Origin: Paraplanobispora siamensis
GTDB lineage: Bacteria > Actinomycetota > Actinomycetes > Streptosporangiales > Streptosporangiaceae
DNA: 64,000 bases
Assembly (NCBI RefSeq): GCF_016863175.1
Contig: NZ_BOOJ01000010.1
Coordinates: 1 to 64,000 of the forward strand
Direction of reading: 5' to 3'
Shown: positions 35,367 through 43,867 of the stretch, one piece after another
How the letters are laid out: each line of letters begins with the position of its first letter
Position numbering within the stretch: position 1 is the first letter of the stretch
Position numbers and translations under genes: made by a program
Notes under the pieces: model-generated
Told to the model about the DNA's origin: nothing
The model's input: only the letters and a program-made list of their open reading frames with translations
The model's database searches: none

Positions 35367-38300
35367 ATGTGGTTCGGCGTGCTGGGGGCGGTGGAGGCGC
35401 GGAGCGCCGATGGGCTGGTGCTCGCGGTCGGAGGGCCGCGGGTGCGCGCGGTGCTGGCGATGCTGGCGCTCGACGCCGGGCGGGTGGTCACCGCCGAGCG
35501 GCTGATCGACGGCCTGTACGGCGACGAGCCTCCGGCCAACGCCGCCAACGCGCTGCAGTCCCAGATCTCCCGGCTCCGGCACCAGCTCGGGCGGACCGGC
35601 GCGGTCGAGGGGCATCCGGCGGGATACCGGCTCCCGGCCGAGCCGCAGGACGTCGACGCGCACCGCTTCGAGCACCTGGCGGAGGCCGGGCGCCGGGAGC
35701 TGGCCGCCGGTCGCGCCCGGGAGGCGGCGGCGCTCCTGCGCGAGGCCCTCGGCCTGTGGCGGGGACCGGCGTTCGCCGACGTGGGGGACGCGCCGTTCGC
35801 GCGCGGGCAGGCCGCCCGCCTGGAGGAGCTGCGGCTGGGCGCCGTCGAGGACCGGATCGAGGCCGGGCTCGCCCTGGGCGCGCACCGGACGCTGGTCGGG
35901 GAGCTGCGGGACCTGGTGGCCGCGCACCCGCTCCGGGAGCGGGTGCGCGGGCAGCTCATGCGGGCGCTGTACGGCGGAGGCCGCCAGGCCGAGGCACTGG
36001 CCGCCTACGAGGAGACCAGGCGCGTCCTGGCCGAGGAGCTCGGCGCGGAGCCGGGAGCCGACCTGGCGGCCCTGCATCTGGCGATGCTGCGCTCCGAGCC
36101 CCTGCCGCCCGTTCCCGGCTCCCCGCCCTCCGTCGCGGGCCCACCGCCGGAGGCGGAGCCGCGTACCGGGCCGGATGCCGGGGTCACCGGGGCCGCGGTC
36201 GCGGAGGAGCCCGCGGGGAGCGCGGCCGGGGACACACGTGCGGGCCTGCCCGCGCAGCTGACGAGCTTCGTCGGGCGATCGCAGGAACTGGAGCGGGTCG
36301 GCGCCCTCCTGGAAGAGGGCAGGCTCGTCACGCTCACCGGCCCCGGAGGCGCAGGCAAGACCCGGCTGGCCGTGGAGGCGGCCGGGCGCTCGCCTGGCGA
36401 GGTCTACTTCGCCGACCTCGCCGCGGTCACCGACGGCGCGGAGGTCCCGCAGGCCGTCCTTGGCGCGCTCGGCCTCCGGGAGACCGGGCTCGCGCCGCCG
36501 ATGCCCGGCAGGCCCGTCCCCGGCCCGGTGGAGAAGATGATCGCGGCCCTCACCGGGCGCAGGGTCCTGCTCGTCCTGGACAACTGCGAGCACCTGGTCG
36601 AGGCCGCCGCCGGGCTCGCCGCCCGGCTGCTCGGCGCCTGCTCCACACTGCGGATCCTGGCCACCAGCCGGGAGGCGCTCGGGATCACCGGGGAGAGCCT
36701 GTGCCCGCTGTCCTCCCTGGCCCTGCCGCCCGCCGGGACGCAGGCGCAGGAGGCGCCCGGCTATCCGGCGGTGCGGCTGTTCGCCGACCGGGCGGCCGCC
36801 GTACGACCCGGGTTCACGCTGGACGAGACCACCGCCGAGGCCGTGGTGCGGATCTGCCGGGCGCTGGACGGGCAGCCGCTGGCGATCGAGCTGGCCGCGG
36901 CGCGGCTGCGGTCCCTGACGGCCGAGGAGGTGGCCGCGCGGCTGGACGACCGCTTCCGGCTGTTGTCGCGCGGCAGCCGTGCCGCCCAGCCCCGCCATCG
37001 CACGTTGCGCGCGGTGGTGGAGTGGAGCTGGGACCTGCTGGAGGAGGACGAGCGCGTCCTGGCCAGGCGGCTGACCGTCTTCGCCGGAGGGGCCACGCTG
37101 GAGGCCGCCACGGCGGTGTGCGGGCTCCCGGGCGAGGACGTGGTCGAGTGGCTGACCGGGCTGGCGGACAAGTCGCTGGTGGAGGTGACCGGCGACCGCT
37201 ATCGCATGCTGGAGACGATCCGCGCCTTCTGCGCCGAGCGGCTGGCCGAGGCGGGCGAGCAGGAGCGGATGCGGCGGGCCCACGCCGACCACTTCCTCGG
37301 CCTGGCGCTGGCCGCGGGGGCGCGCCTGCTCGGGGCCGACCAGCTGCGGTGGCTGGCCTCGCTGGACGCCGAGCGGGACAACCTGCACGCCGCGCTGCGC
37401 CGCGCGACCGACGCGGGCGACACCGAACGGGCGCTGCGCCTGCTCGCGGCCCTGATCCCCTACCTGTGGATGCGCGGGACGCGCGGGGAGGGGACGGGCC
37501 CGGCCGAGGAGATCATCCGGTCGATCGGCACGCGGATCCCGGCGGGACTGGAGGAGGAATACGCCATGTGCGTGTTCAGCATCGTCTCGGGCGGGTCGCG
37601 CGGGGAGTTCGACGAGCACCTGAACAGCGTGATCGGGAGCATGGTCGCCGCCGGACGGCCGCCCCGGCAGCCGTTCCTGACCATGCTGTGGGGCATGGCG
37701 ATGGGCATCCCCGAGCCCGGCGTCGCCGCGTCGATGAAGGAGGAGCGCGCCCTGATCGGGCAGGACCCCTGGAGCCGGGCGCTGGGGCTTCTCGGCGACG
37801 GGCTCATGATGGTGCACGCCATGCGGGTCGAGGAGGGGGAGCGGGCGCTGTCGGCGGCGCTGGAGGGCTTCCAGGCGGTCGGGGAGAGGTGGGGCCTGTC
37901 ACTCACCCAGTCCGAGCTGACCAAGATCGCCGAGTGGCAGGGCGACACCGGCCGGGCGCTGGCGCTGATCGAGGCGAGCATGGAGCTGTCACGCGAGCTC
38001 GGCGCGGACGACGACGTCGCCGAGCGACTGTGCCGCCGGGCCCTGATCCGGGTGCGGACCGGAGAAGCCGAGGGGGCGCGCCGCGACGCCGAGCAGGCGA
38101 TGGAGATCGCCCGCCGGGCGGGGGCGGCGGAGGTGCTGGCCCAGGCGTACCAGGCCCTGGGCCGGATCGCGCGCGCCCAGGGGGACGCCGACCGGGCCCG
38201 TGGGTTGCTGGAGGAAGGGCTGGCCGCCTGCCCGACCGGCTGGTTCGGGTTCGAGGAGACCCGCGCCGGCATCATGATCGACCTGGGGTTCCTCTGCGAG

Positions 38301-38639
38301 GCGGCGGGGGAGGGTACGGCTGCGCTGGCCTGGTACCGGCAGGTGCTGGACATCGCCGTGGCCCACCGGAACATGACGCTGGCAGCGGCCGTGGCCGGGG
38401 CGTTGAGCGGGGTCGCGCTGCTGGAGGGCGACGACGAGCGCGCGGCGCTGCTGCTGGGCACCGCCGCGGCACTGCGCGGTACGGCGGTCGCCCCGGACGC
38501 CGAGGCGGTCCGGCTGGAGAGCGCGGCCCGCGCCCGGCTCGGGGACGCGGCCTTCGAAAAGGCCTTCGGGCAGGGCACGTCGGCGACCGGCGAGCAGGCC
38601 CTGGCCGTGCTCGTCTCGGAGGACGCGGGCGGTCGGTGA
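35367..38639 (+). CDS. AfsR/SARP-type regulator with NB-ARC and TPR domains
   Basis: 1090 aa. Residues 1-90 form an OmpR-like winged helix and ~95-240 the bacterial transcriptional activation domain (DVDAHRFEHLAEAGRREL, then AAYEETRRVLAEELG). An NTPase follows with Walker A GPGGAGKT at 325-332 and Walker B RRVLLVLDNCEHLVE. Residues ~650-1080 are TPR-like helices. Such proteins activate secondary-metabolism or stress genes, often after kinase input. No biosynthetic cluster lies beside it here. Start ATG 35367 with AGGGAG upstream. Confidence 0.88.
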   Translation: MWFGVLGAVEARSADGLVLAVGGPRVRAVLAMLALDAGRVVTAERLIDGLYGDEPPANAANALQSQISRLRHQLGRTGAVEGHPAGYRLPAEPQDVDAHRFEHLAEAGRRELAAGRAREAAALLREALGLWRGPAFADVGDAPFARGQAARLEELRLGAVEDRIEAGLALGAHRTLVGELRDLVAAHPLRERVRGQLMRALYGGGRQAEALAAYEETRRVLAEELGAEPGADLAALHLAMLRSEPLPPVPGSPPSVAGPPPEAEPRTGPDAGVTGAAVAEEPAGSAAGDTRAGLPAQLTSFVGRSQELERVGALLEEGRLVTLTGPGGAGKTRLAVEAAGRSPGEVYFADLAAVTDGAEVPQAVLGALGLRETGLAPPMPGRPVPGPVEKMIAALTGRRVLLVLDNCEHLVEAAAGLAARLLGACSTLRILATSREALGITGESLCPLSSLALPPAGTQAQEAPGYPAVRLFADRAAAVRPGFTLDETTAEAVVRICRALDGQPLAIELAAARLRSLTAEEVAARLDDRFRLLSRGSRAAQPRHRTLRAVVEWSWDLLEEDERVLARRLTVFAGGATLEAATAVCGLPGEDVVEWLTGLADKSLVEVTGDRYRMLETIRAFCAERLAEAGEQERMRRAHADHFLGLALAAGARLLGADQLRWLASLDAERDNLHAALRRATDAGDTERALRLLAALIPYLWMRGTRGEGTGPAEEIIRSIGTRIPAGLEEEYAMCVFSIVSGGSRGEFDEHLNSVIGSMVAAGRPPRQPFLTMLWGMAMGIPEPGVAASMKEERALIGQDPWSRALGLLGDGLMMVHAMRVEEGERALSAALEGFQAVGERWGLSLTQSELTKIAEWQGDTGRALALIEASMELSRELGADDDVAERLCRRALIRVRTGEAEGARRDAEQAMEIARRAGAAEVLAQAYQALGRIARAQGDADRARGLLEEGLAACPTGWFGFEETRAGIMIDLGFLCEAAGEGTAALAWYRQVLDIAVAHRNMTLAAAVAGALSGVALLEGDDERAALLLGTAAALRGTAVAPDAEAVRLESAARARLGDAAFEKAFGQGTSATGEQALAVLVSEDAGGR

Positions 38640-38692
38640 CCGGGGCCGGACGTCGGGTCGGCGGTTCCGGGCGGCTTACGACCGGGGCGCAT

Positions 38693-38757
38693 GACCGGAG
38701 ATCGCCGTCAGCGAGTCCGGACGGCGTACGACCGGAGACCGCCGTCAGCGGATCCGG
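38693..38757. repeat. 37-bp period direct repeat between convergent genes
   Basis: GACCGGAGATCGCCGTCAGC (from 38693) recurs as GACCGGAGACCGCCGTCAGC (from 38730), each continuing to TCCGG. A weaker third copy follows near 38774. It lies between the AfsR-like gene and the histidine kinase 3' end. Confidence 0.7.
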
Positions 38758-38785
38758 TGGGCACGCGACGGGGCCGGACTCCGTG

Positions 38786-40126
38786 TCAGCGGGCTCGGGC
38801 GGCGCGGGACCAGCGGTTGCGGACCAGGCGGCGGGCCGTACGGGGGGTGCGGTCGCGCTGGTCGGTCCTGAACCACAGCTGCACCCTGGCGCCGCCCATG
38901 GAGGAGCCGTCGATCCGCAGGTCGCCTCCGGAGGACTCGGCGAGCTGGCGGGCGATGTCCAGGCCGAGACCGGTGGAGCCCGACCCGCTGGCGCCGCGCC
39001 GCAGCGCCGCATCGATGTCGGGGATGCCCGGCCCGGCGTCGGCGATCAGGATGCCGACCGTGCCGGAGCCCTGGTGCAGGGTCACGGTGAAGGCGGCCCC
39101 CTCGGGGGTGTGCCGGAAGACGTTGCCGAGCAGCGCGTCCACCACCGCGCTGAGCTCGGTGGCCGCGACCGGGACCCGGACGGGCTCGGAGGCGCCGATC
39201 AGCTGCCACGGCCGCTGCTGGTCCTCGGCCAGCGCGGACCAGAAGGTTATCCGCTCGCGGAGCACCTCGGCCGCGTCGCACGAGACGAACGCCGGGGCGC
39301 GCGACGGCTCGCGGGCCGCCGCGATGATCTGGTCGACCTCGGACTCCAGGCGGCTGAGCGAGCGACGGCTCTGCTCCGCCTCCGGGCCCAGGTGGTCGAG
39401 GCTGAGCCGCAGGGCGGTCAGCGGGGTGCGCAGCCGGTGCGACAGGTCGGCGGCCATCTCGCGCTCGGCGGCCAGGAGCTGGACGACCCGGTCGGCCATG
39501 GTGTTGAAGGCCTCTCCCGCGGCGACCAGCTCCGGCGGGCCCTCGGGTTCGATGCGCACGGTCAGGTCGCCCGCGCCCAGTGAGCCCGCGGCCCGGCCCA
39601 GGCGGCGGGCCGCGCGCACCACGCGCCCGCCCAGGCGGTCGGCGACCACCACCGAGCCGGCGACCAGCACCACGGCGACGCCGGTGAGCACCGCCCACGA
39701 GGAGGTGACTCCCCGGGTGAGCTCCTCGGCCGGCACGAAGACCTCGATGACCACCGTGCGGCCGCCGTCCAGGGCGACGGGGCGCAGCAGCAGGCGCCCG
39801 GTGCCGGTCTCGGCGGTGACGGCCCGGGCCCGCTGGGAGACCGCGGCCACGGTCGGGGCCGGGGCGCGGACGGTGCCGATCGAGCCCCCGCTCGGCAGGT
39901 GCACGGCGATGCGGTCCTGCGCCCCGGTGCTGGCCAGGGCGTGCGGCAGGCGGGCCGGGTTCACGGTGATCGCCAGGACCGGGACGAGCGCCGAGGCCTG
40001 CCGTTCGGCCTCCGCCATGGCCCTGGCCTCGGCGCTCTCCTTGATGAAGAGCGCCAGGGGCACGAGGAACGCCAGCGCGATCATCGAGGCCCCGGCGAGC
40101 GCGAGCAGGGCGAGGGTCCTCCTCAT
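38786..40126 (-). CDS. Sensor histidine kinase
   Basis: 446 aa. Two membrane helices (residues 5-28 and 143-163) enclose an extracytoplasmic sensor of about 110 residues. HAMP linker ~165-215. Phosphoacceptor His230 in DLSHRLRTPLTALRL. ATPase motifs: NVFRHTPEGA (N box), DAGPGIPD (G1) and GSTGLGLDIARQLAE (G2). A basic C-terminal tail ends the protein. It lies 38 nt after the response regulator gene, in the same operon. The signal is unknown. Confidence 0.9.
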   Translation of the reverse strand: MRRTLALLALAGASMIALAFLVPLALFIKESAEARAMAEAERQASALVPVLAITVNPARLPHALASTGAQDRIAVHLPSGGSIGTVRAPAPTVAAVSQRARAVTAETGTGRLLLRPVALDGGRTVVIEVFVPAEELTRGVTSSWAVLTGVAVVLVAGSVVVADRLGGRVVRAARRLGRAAGSLGAGDLTVRIEPEGPPELVAAGEAFNTMADRVVQLLAAEREMAADLSHRLRTPLTALRLSLDHLGPEAEQSRRSLSRLESEVDQIIAAAREPSRAPAFVSCDAAEVLRERITFWSALAEDQQRPWQLIGASEPVRVPVAATELSAVVDALLGNVFRHTPEGAAFTVTLHQGSGTVGILIADAGPGIPDIDAALRRGASGSGSTGLGLDIARQLAESSGGDLRIDGSSMGGARVQLWFRTDQRDRTPRTARRLVRNRWSRAARAR

Positions 40127-40164
40127 CGCGGCCCTCTCATGACGACGGGCTCACAGCGACCGGC

Positions 40165-40845
40165 TCATGACGACGGGGCCACCAGCATCACCCCGACGCC
40201 CCGGACGGTGTGCAGATAGCGGGGGGCCGAGGCGCTCTCGCCGAGCTTGCGGCGCAGCCACGACAGGTGCACGTCGATGGTCTGGTCGTCGCCGTAGGAC
40301 TGCTGCCACACCTCGGTGAGCAGCTCCTTGCGGGATACCACCCGGTCGGCTCTGGCGGCGAGGTAGGCCAGGAGGTCGAACTCCCGGCGGGTCAGCGTCA
40401 GGGGAGTGCCGCCCACGGTGGCCTCGCGCCGGTTCAGGTCCACCGCCAGCTCGCCGACCCGCACGATCTGCGGGGGGCTCGCGGCCCGGGCCCGCCGCAG
40501 CACCGCGTCCAGCCGGGCGTTGAGGTGGTCGCCGGAGAACGGCTTGACCAGATAGTCGTCCGCCCCCGCCTCCAGCAGGCGGACGATCTCCGCCTCGTTG
40601 TCCCTGGCCGTCGCGACGATGACCGGGACGCTGGATACGCTGCGGACCATCTTCAGCGCCTCGGACCCATCCAGATCGGGCAGGCCGAGGTCGAGGATCA
40701 CCGCGTCCGGAGGATGCTGGGTGATCTCTCGTAACGCGTCGAGGGCACGCCCCGCGCTGCGCACGGCATGCTGGCGCCTGCTCAGTTCCTGAATGATCGC
40801 GGAGCGCACATACTCGTCGTCTTCCACCACGAGAACGGTCGCCAT
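40165..40845 (-). CDS. OmpR-family response regulator
   Basis: 226 aa. The receiver has acidic DD at 9-10, phosphoacceptor Asp52 in VILDLGLPDLDG, and Lys in DYLVKPFS. The winged-helix output covers residues 130-220 (LTRREFDLLAYLAARADRV). It is first in the operon with the kinase. ATG 40845 is chosen because the receiver domain begins there; TACGGT lies 8 nt upstream on the minus strand, suggesting a leaderless transcript. It is divergent from the membrane protein gene at 40896. Confidence 0.92.
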   Translation of the reverse strand: MATVLVVEDDEYVRSAIIQELSRRQHAVRSAGRALDALREITQHPPDAVILDLGLPDLDGSEALKMVRSVSSVPVIVATARDNEAEIVRLLEAGADDYLVKPFSGDHLNARLDAVLRRARAASPPQIVRVGELAVDLNRREATVGGTPLTLTRREFDLLAYLAARADRVVSRKELLTEVWQQSYGDDQTIDVHLSWLRRKLGESASAPRYLHTVRGVGVMLVAPSS

Positions 40846-40895
40846 GAGAGGTAACCGTAGTGAACAAAGAGACATCTGGGGTAATAATTCACCGC

Positions 40896-41588
40896 ATGCG
40901 GCAAAAGCTGGGCTTCGTAGCGGTGTGGGTGGGCGCCACGGTCATGGCGACCTCCGTCGCCTGGTTCGGCGTCCGGGACGTGCTCCACCGAGGGGCCTTC
41001 GACGACGTGAAGATCGAGCCGCTCAGCGCCGCGGACGGGCGGACGGGCGAGACGCCGCCGCCGATCGAACCGGCGGAGTTCCTCGGCACCCCGGCGGTGT
41101 CGCCCAGCCCCGGCGAGAGCGGTACGCCGACCCCTGCCGCCCGGCCGCGCCCGGCCCGCTCGGAGCAGGCGGGCGGCACCTCCGCGCGGCCGCGTACGTC
41201 GCCGAGCCCCAAGCGCTCGTCGAGCAGCCCGGGGATCAAGCCGGTCCCGGCGCGCACCACGCCGACGACCGCCCGCACCACCGCGGCGCCCCGGCCCGCC
41301 CGGACCACCTCGGCCCCCCGGGCGGCCCAGACCACCTCCGCGCCCCAGCCGGCCACCCAGGCGGCGGCGAACCAGAACGTGCGGGTGGTGCAGGTCAAGG
41401 GCGGCACCGTCTCGTTCACGATCGAGAACGGCGCCTGCCGCCTGGTGTCGGCCGTGCCCGTCTCCGGTTACCAGACCAGGATCTCCCAGGCCGACGGCTG
41501 GATCCGGGTGGACCTGTTCCAGGGTGACCACGGCTCCTCGGCCTTCTGCATCGGGCACGAGAACCGCACCGACACCTGGGAGTACTGA
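40896..41588 (+). CDS. Membrane-anchored protein with Ser/Thr/Pro linker
   Basis: 230 aa. It has an N-terminal signal-anchor (residues 5-24), a long low-complexity Pro/Ser/Thr/Arg segment (60-165), and a compact C-terminal beta domain of about 65 residues with two cysteines (VVQVKGGTVSFTIENGACRL, then FCIGHENRTDTWEY). It is not recognised beyond that. ATG 40896 is chosen: AATAAT (40883-40888) lies 7 nt upstream and GTGAAC 17 bp before that. It shares a promoter region with the divergent two-component system, which may control it. Confidence 0.65.
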   Translation: MRQKLGFVAVWVGATVMATSVAWFGVRDVLHRGAFDDVKIEPLSAADGRTGETPPPIEPAEFLGTPAVSPSPGESGTPTPAARPRPARSEQAGGTSARPRTSPSPKRSSSSPGIKPVPARTTPTTARTTAAPRPARTTSAPRAAQTTSAPQPATQAAANQNVRVVQVKGGTVSFTIENGACRLVSAVPVSGYQTRISQADGWIRVDLFQGDHGSSAFCIGHENRTDTWEY

Positions 41589-41621
41589 CCCGTACGGAGG
41601 CGCGGGCGTACGGCGCGCGGG

Positions 41622-42119
41622 TCAGCCGTTCTCGATCTCCCGCAGCAGCTTGCCCGCCTCGGCGATCCGGTCCTCGGAGAAGACCGCGATGCCGTGCAGC
41701 TCCAGCAGGGCGGTGGTGACGCCCTGGCCCGGCAGGCGGTGGCCGCGGAAACCGCCGTCGTAGATGGTCAGGCTGCCGCAGGAGGGGCTGCCCTCCTTCA
41801 GAACGGCGATCTTGACGTCGAAGGACGTGGCGACGGCGAGCGCGGCCTGGGCCCCGGCGAGGAAGGCCTGGGTGACGTCGCTCCCGTCGGCGGCCAGCAC
41901 TCTGGCGGCCCCCGCGAGCACCGCCGCGCCCCCGGCGCCGGCCTCGATCTCGGCGGCCGGGCGGGGGACGGGCAGGCCGCCCTCGACCTCCGGGCAGAAG
42001 GGGACCAGGCGTCCCTCCCGGCGCCAGTCGGCCAGCAGGGCGTCGCCGCTCGTCTTGGCGGCCCCGTCGTAACGGACCTTCCGCCCCATCAGGCAGGCGC
42101 TGACCAGGATTCTCTCCAC
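41622..42119 (-). CDS. DUF523 family protein
   Basis: 165 aa. ILVSACLMGRKVRYDG at the start and KEGSPSCGS later are the conserved cysteine-containing DUF523 motifs; the function is unknown. Full family length. TAGGCT lies 6 nt before the ATG on the minus strand, so it is probably leaderless. It is divergent from a small membrane operon. Confidence 0.8.
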   Translation of the reverse strand: MERILVSACLMGRKVRYDGAAKTSGDALLADWRREGRLVPFCPEVEGGLPVPRPAAEIEAGAGGAAVLAGAARVLAADGSDVTQAFLAGAQAALAVATSFDVKIAVLKEGSPSCGSLTIYDGGFRGHRLPGQGVTTALLELHGIAVFSEDRIAEAGKLLREIENG

Positions 42120-42205
42120 GTTCCCAGCCTATGCGCCTCGGATCAGGGGGCGGGGCGGGCGGGCAGTACCCTACTGCCCATGTCCGCAAACCTCCTGAGG
42201 TCCCG

Positions 42206-42568
42206 ATGATCGATCCGCTCGCGATCGGCCTGATCGTGCTGGCACTGGTGATCGCGCTGGTCAGTCTGCTGACGACCGCGCTGAACAAGGCGATGGGCAA
42301 CCTGCTCCTCGTCGCCCTCGGCGTGCTGGAGCTCGGCCTGCTCATCCAGGCGGGGTTCCTGATCGCCGCGCTGGTGCGGGGCGAGGGCCCTGAGGAGACG
42401 GCGACCCTGATCGGCTACATGCTGGGCACCGTGGTGATCCCGCCGGTGGCGGCGTTCTGGGGAGTGGGCGAACGCTCCCGCTGGGGCCCGGCGGTGATCG
42501 CGGTCGCGGGCTTCGCGATCCCGGGCATGGTCGGGCGGATGATGCAGATCTGGCAGGGGGTGGCATGA
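42206..42568 (+). CDS. Small four-helix membrane protein
   Basis: 120 aa with about four hydrophobic helices (IGLIVLALVIALVSLL, LLLVALGVLELGLLIQAGF, MLGTVVIPPVAAFWG, AVAGFAIPGMVG). The function is unknown. ATG 42206 has CTGAGG upstream. TACCCT at 42167-42172 may be the -10, giving a leader of about 27 nt. It overlaps the next gene by 4 nt (ATGA). Confidence 0.65.
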   Translation: MIDPLAIGLIVLALVIALVSLLTTALNKAMGNLLLVALGVLELGLLIQAGFLIAALVRGEGPEETATLIGYMLGTVVIPPVAAFWGVGERSRWGPAVIAVAGFAIPGMVGRMMQIWQGVA

Positions 42569-43047
42569 GCGGGACGACCAACGGGCACGACACGCCCGTG
42601 AACACGGACTCCGGTCACGAGGCGGGCGCCGCCGCCCCCTCCTCCGGGAACGGGCACGGCGGGGACGGGCACGGCATCGGCTCCGGGCCGGGCCGGGTCC
42701 TGGTGGCGGTCTACGCCGTCTTCGCCCTCGCCGCCGGGTCGCGGGCGGCCGTGCAGATCGCGCGGCAGTTCGACGAGGCCCCGCTGGCCTACTCGCTGTC
42801 GGCCTTCGCCGCCGTGGTCTATCTCCTGCTCGCGGTGGCCCTGGCCATGGGCAGGCGCACACTGGCCCTGGTGGCCTGCGGCATCGAGCTGGCCGGGGTG
42901 CTGATCGTGGGCACGCTCAGCCTGGCGGATCCGGAGGCTTTCCCGAAGGCCACGGTCTGGTCGGGCTTCGGGAGCGGATACGTCTTCATCCCGATGGTCC
43001 TGCCGTTGATCGGCCTGTACTGGTTGTCGCGGCGCAGGCAGCCGTAA
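42565..43047 (+). CDS. Small four-helix membrane protein with His/Gly-rich N-terminus
   Basis: 160 aa. Residues 1-42 are hydrophilic and rich in Gly, His and Ser. About four hydrophobic helices follow. Translationally coupled to the preceding membrane protein, so the two may form a complex. The function is unknown. Confidence 0.65.
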   Translation: MSGTTNGHDTPVNTDSGHEAGAAAPSSGNGHGGDGHGIGSGPGRVLVAVYAVFALAAGSRAAVQIARQFDEAPLAYSLSAFAAVVYLLLAVALAMGRRTLALVACGIELAGVLIVGTLSLADPEAFPKATVWSGFGSGYVFIPMVLPLIGLYWLSRRRQP

Positions 43048-43156
43048 AAAAGTCGCTCCGACGTCGCGTGTGACGGGTTTCCGACATCCCGGGGTGTTAG
43101 CCCCGCGCCGACTCGGGCAGTCCTGCCTTCCCCGACCCCAACAGGAAGGCAGGATC

Positions 43157-43651
43157 GTGAGCACTATCGAGCAGTCCATCGACGTGAACGTGCCGATTCG
43201 CACGGCCTACAACCAGTGGACCCAGTTCGAGAGCTTCCCCGAGTTCATGGAGGGCGTCGAGTCGGTCAAGCAGATCAGCGACACGCGTACCGCGTGGATC
43301 GTGGAGATCGCCGGCGTCCGCCGCGAGTTCGAGGCGGAGATCACCGAGCAGCACCCCGACGAGCGGGTGGCCTGGAAGTCCATCGACCGGCCGCACCAGG
43401 CGGGTGTGGTGACCTTCCACCACCTGACCCCCGACACCACCCGGGTCACGCTCCAGATGGAGTACGACCCGGAGGGCTTCGCCGAGACGGTCGGTGACTG
43501 GCTGCAGATCGTCCGGCTCCGCGTCCGCGGCGACCTGGAGCGTTTCAAGACGTTCATCGAGGCGCGCGGCGCCGAGACGGGCGCCTGGCGCGGTGACGTC
43601 CCCGGCCCGCAGGACCGGGGCACGGGCACGCTCCCGGGCGGGCAGTTCTAA
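43157..43651 (+). CDS. Cyclase/dehydrase-type SRPBCC protein
   Basis: 164 aa. The start STIEQSIDVNVPIRTAYNQWTQFESFPEFMEGV is typical of polyketide cyclase/dehydrase (COQ10-like) proteins. The last ~25 residues are a Gly/Pro-rich tail. It probably binds a lipophilic ligand. GTG 43157 has AGGAAGGCAGG upstream (43143-43153). A terminator follows. Confidence 0.8.
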   Translation: MSTIEQSIDVNVPIRTAYNQWTQFESFPEFMEGVESVKQISDTRTAWIVEIAGVRREFEAEITEQHPDERVAWKSIDRPHQAGVVTFHHLTPDTTRVTLQMEYDPEGFAETVGDWLQIVRLRVRGDLERFKTFIEARGAETGAWRGDVPGPQDRGTGTLPGGQF

Positions 43652-43710
43652 GGGCGGCTCTCCGTTCCCGGCGGTACGGTTCCGCGGAGCCGTACCCCGC
43701 AGGTCACCGG

Positions 43711-43755
43711 AGGCCCGGGTTCCTCTCTGTCAACGGAGAGGGGTCCGGGCTTTCA
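43711..43755 (+). terminator. Terminator after the cyclase-like gene
   Basis: GCCCGG plus CCTCTC (from 43713) pairs with GGAGAGG and CCGGGC (to 43750), with a GTT/GGT internal bulge, and is followed by TTT. The next 100 bases are AT-rich for this genome (AACAAATTCATATTTC) and probably hold the transporter promoter. Confidence 0.75.
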
Positions 43756-43867
43756 CCTTGTCAGGGGTTCTTCACGTCAGGAACAAATTCATATTTCAGT
43801 CCTGTTAAAGTCAGGGTCGACCAATCATCCCATGAATAGACGCTGACATCAGGAGGACTGAACCCGC

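Noticed and set aside
38693-38757. CRISPR-like array
   Set aside because: Only two to three degenerate units with 37-bp period and no spacers; there are no cas genes in the window.
35369-39583. A 1404-codon frame overlapping the AfsR-like gene and the kinase
   Set aside because: It is offset from two clearly real genes and consists of Gly/Arg-rich filler with no domain.
35367-40845. Secondary-metabolite biosynthetic cluster signalled by the AfsR-like gene
   Set aside because: No synthase, tailoring or export gene set surrounds it; the two SRPBCC proteins in the window are isolated and lack polyketide synthase genes.
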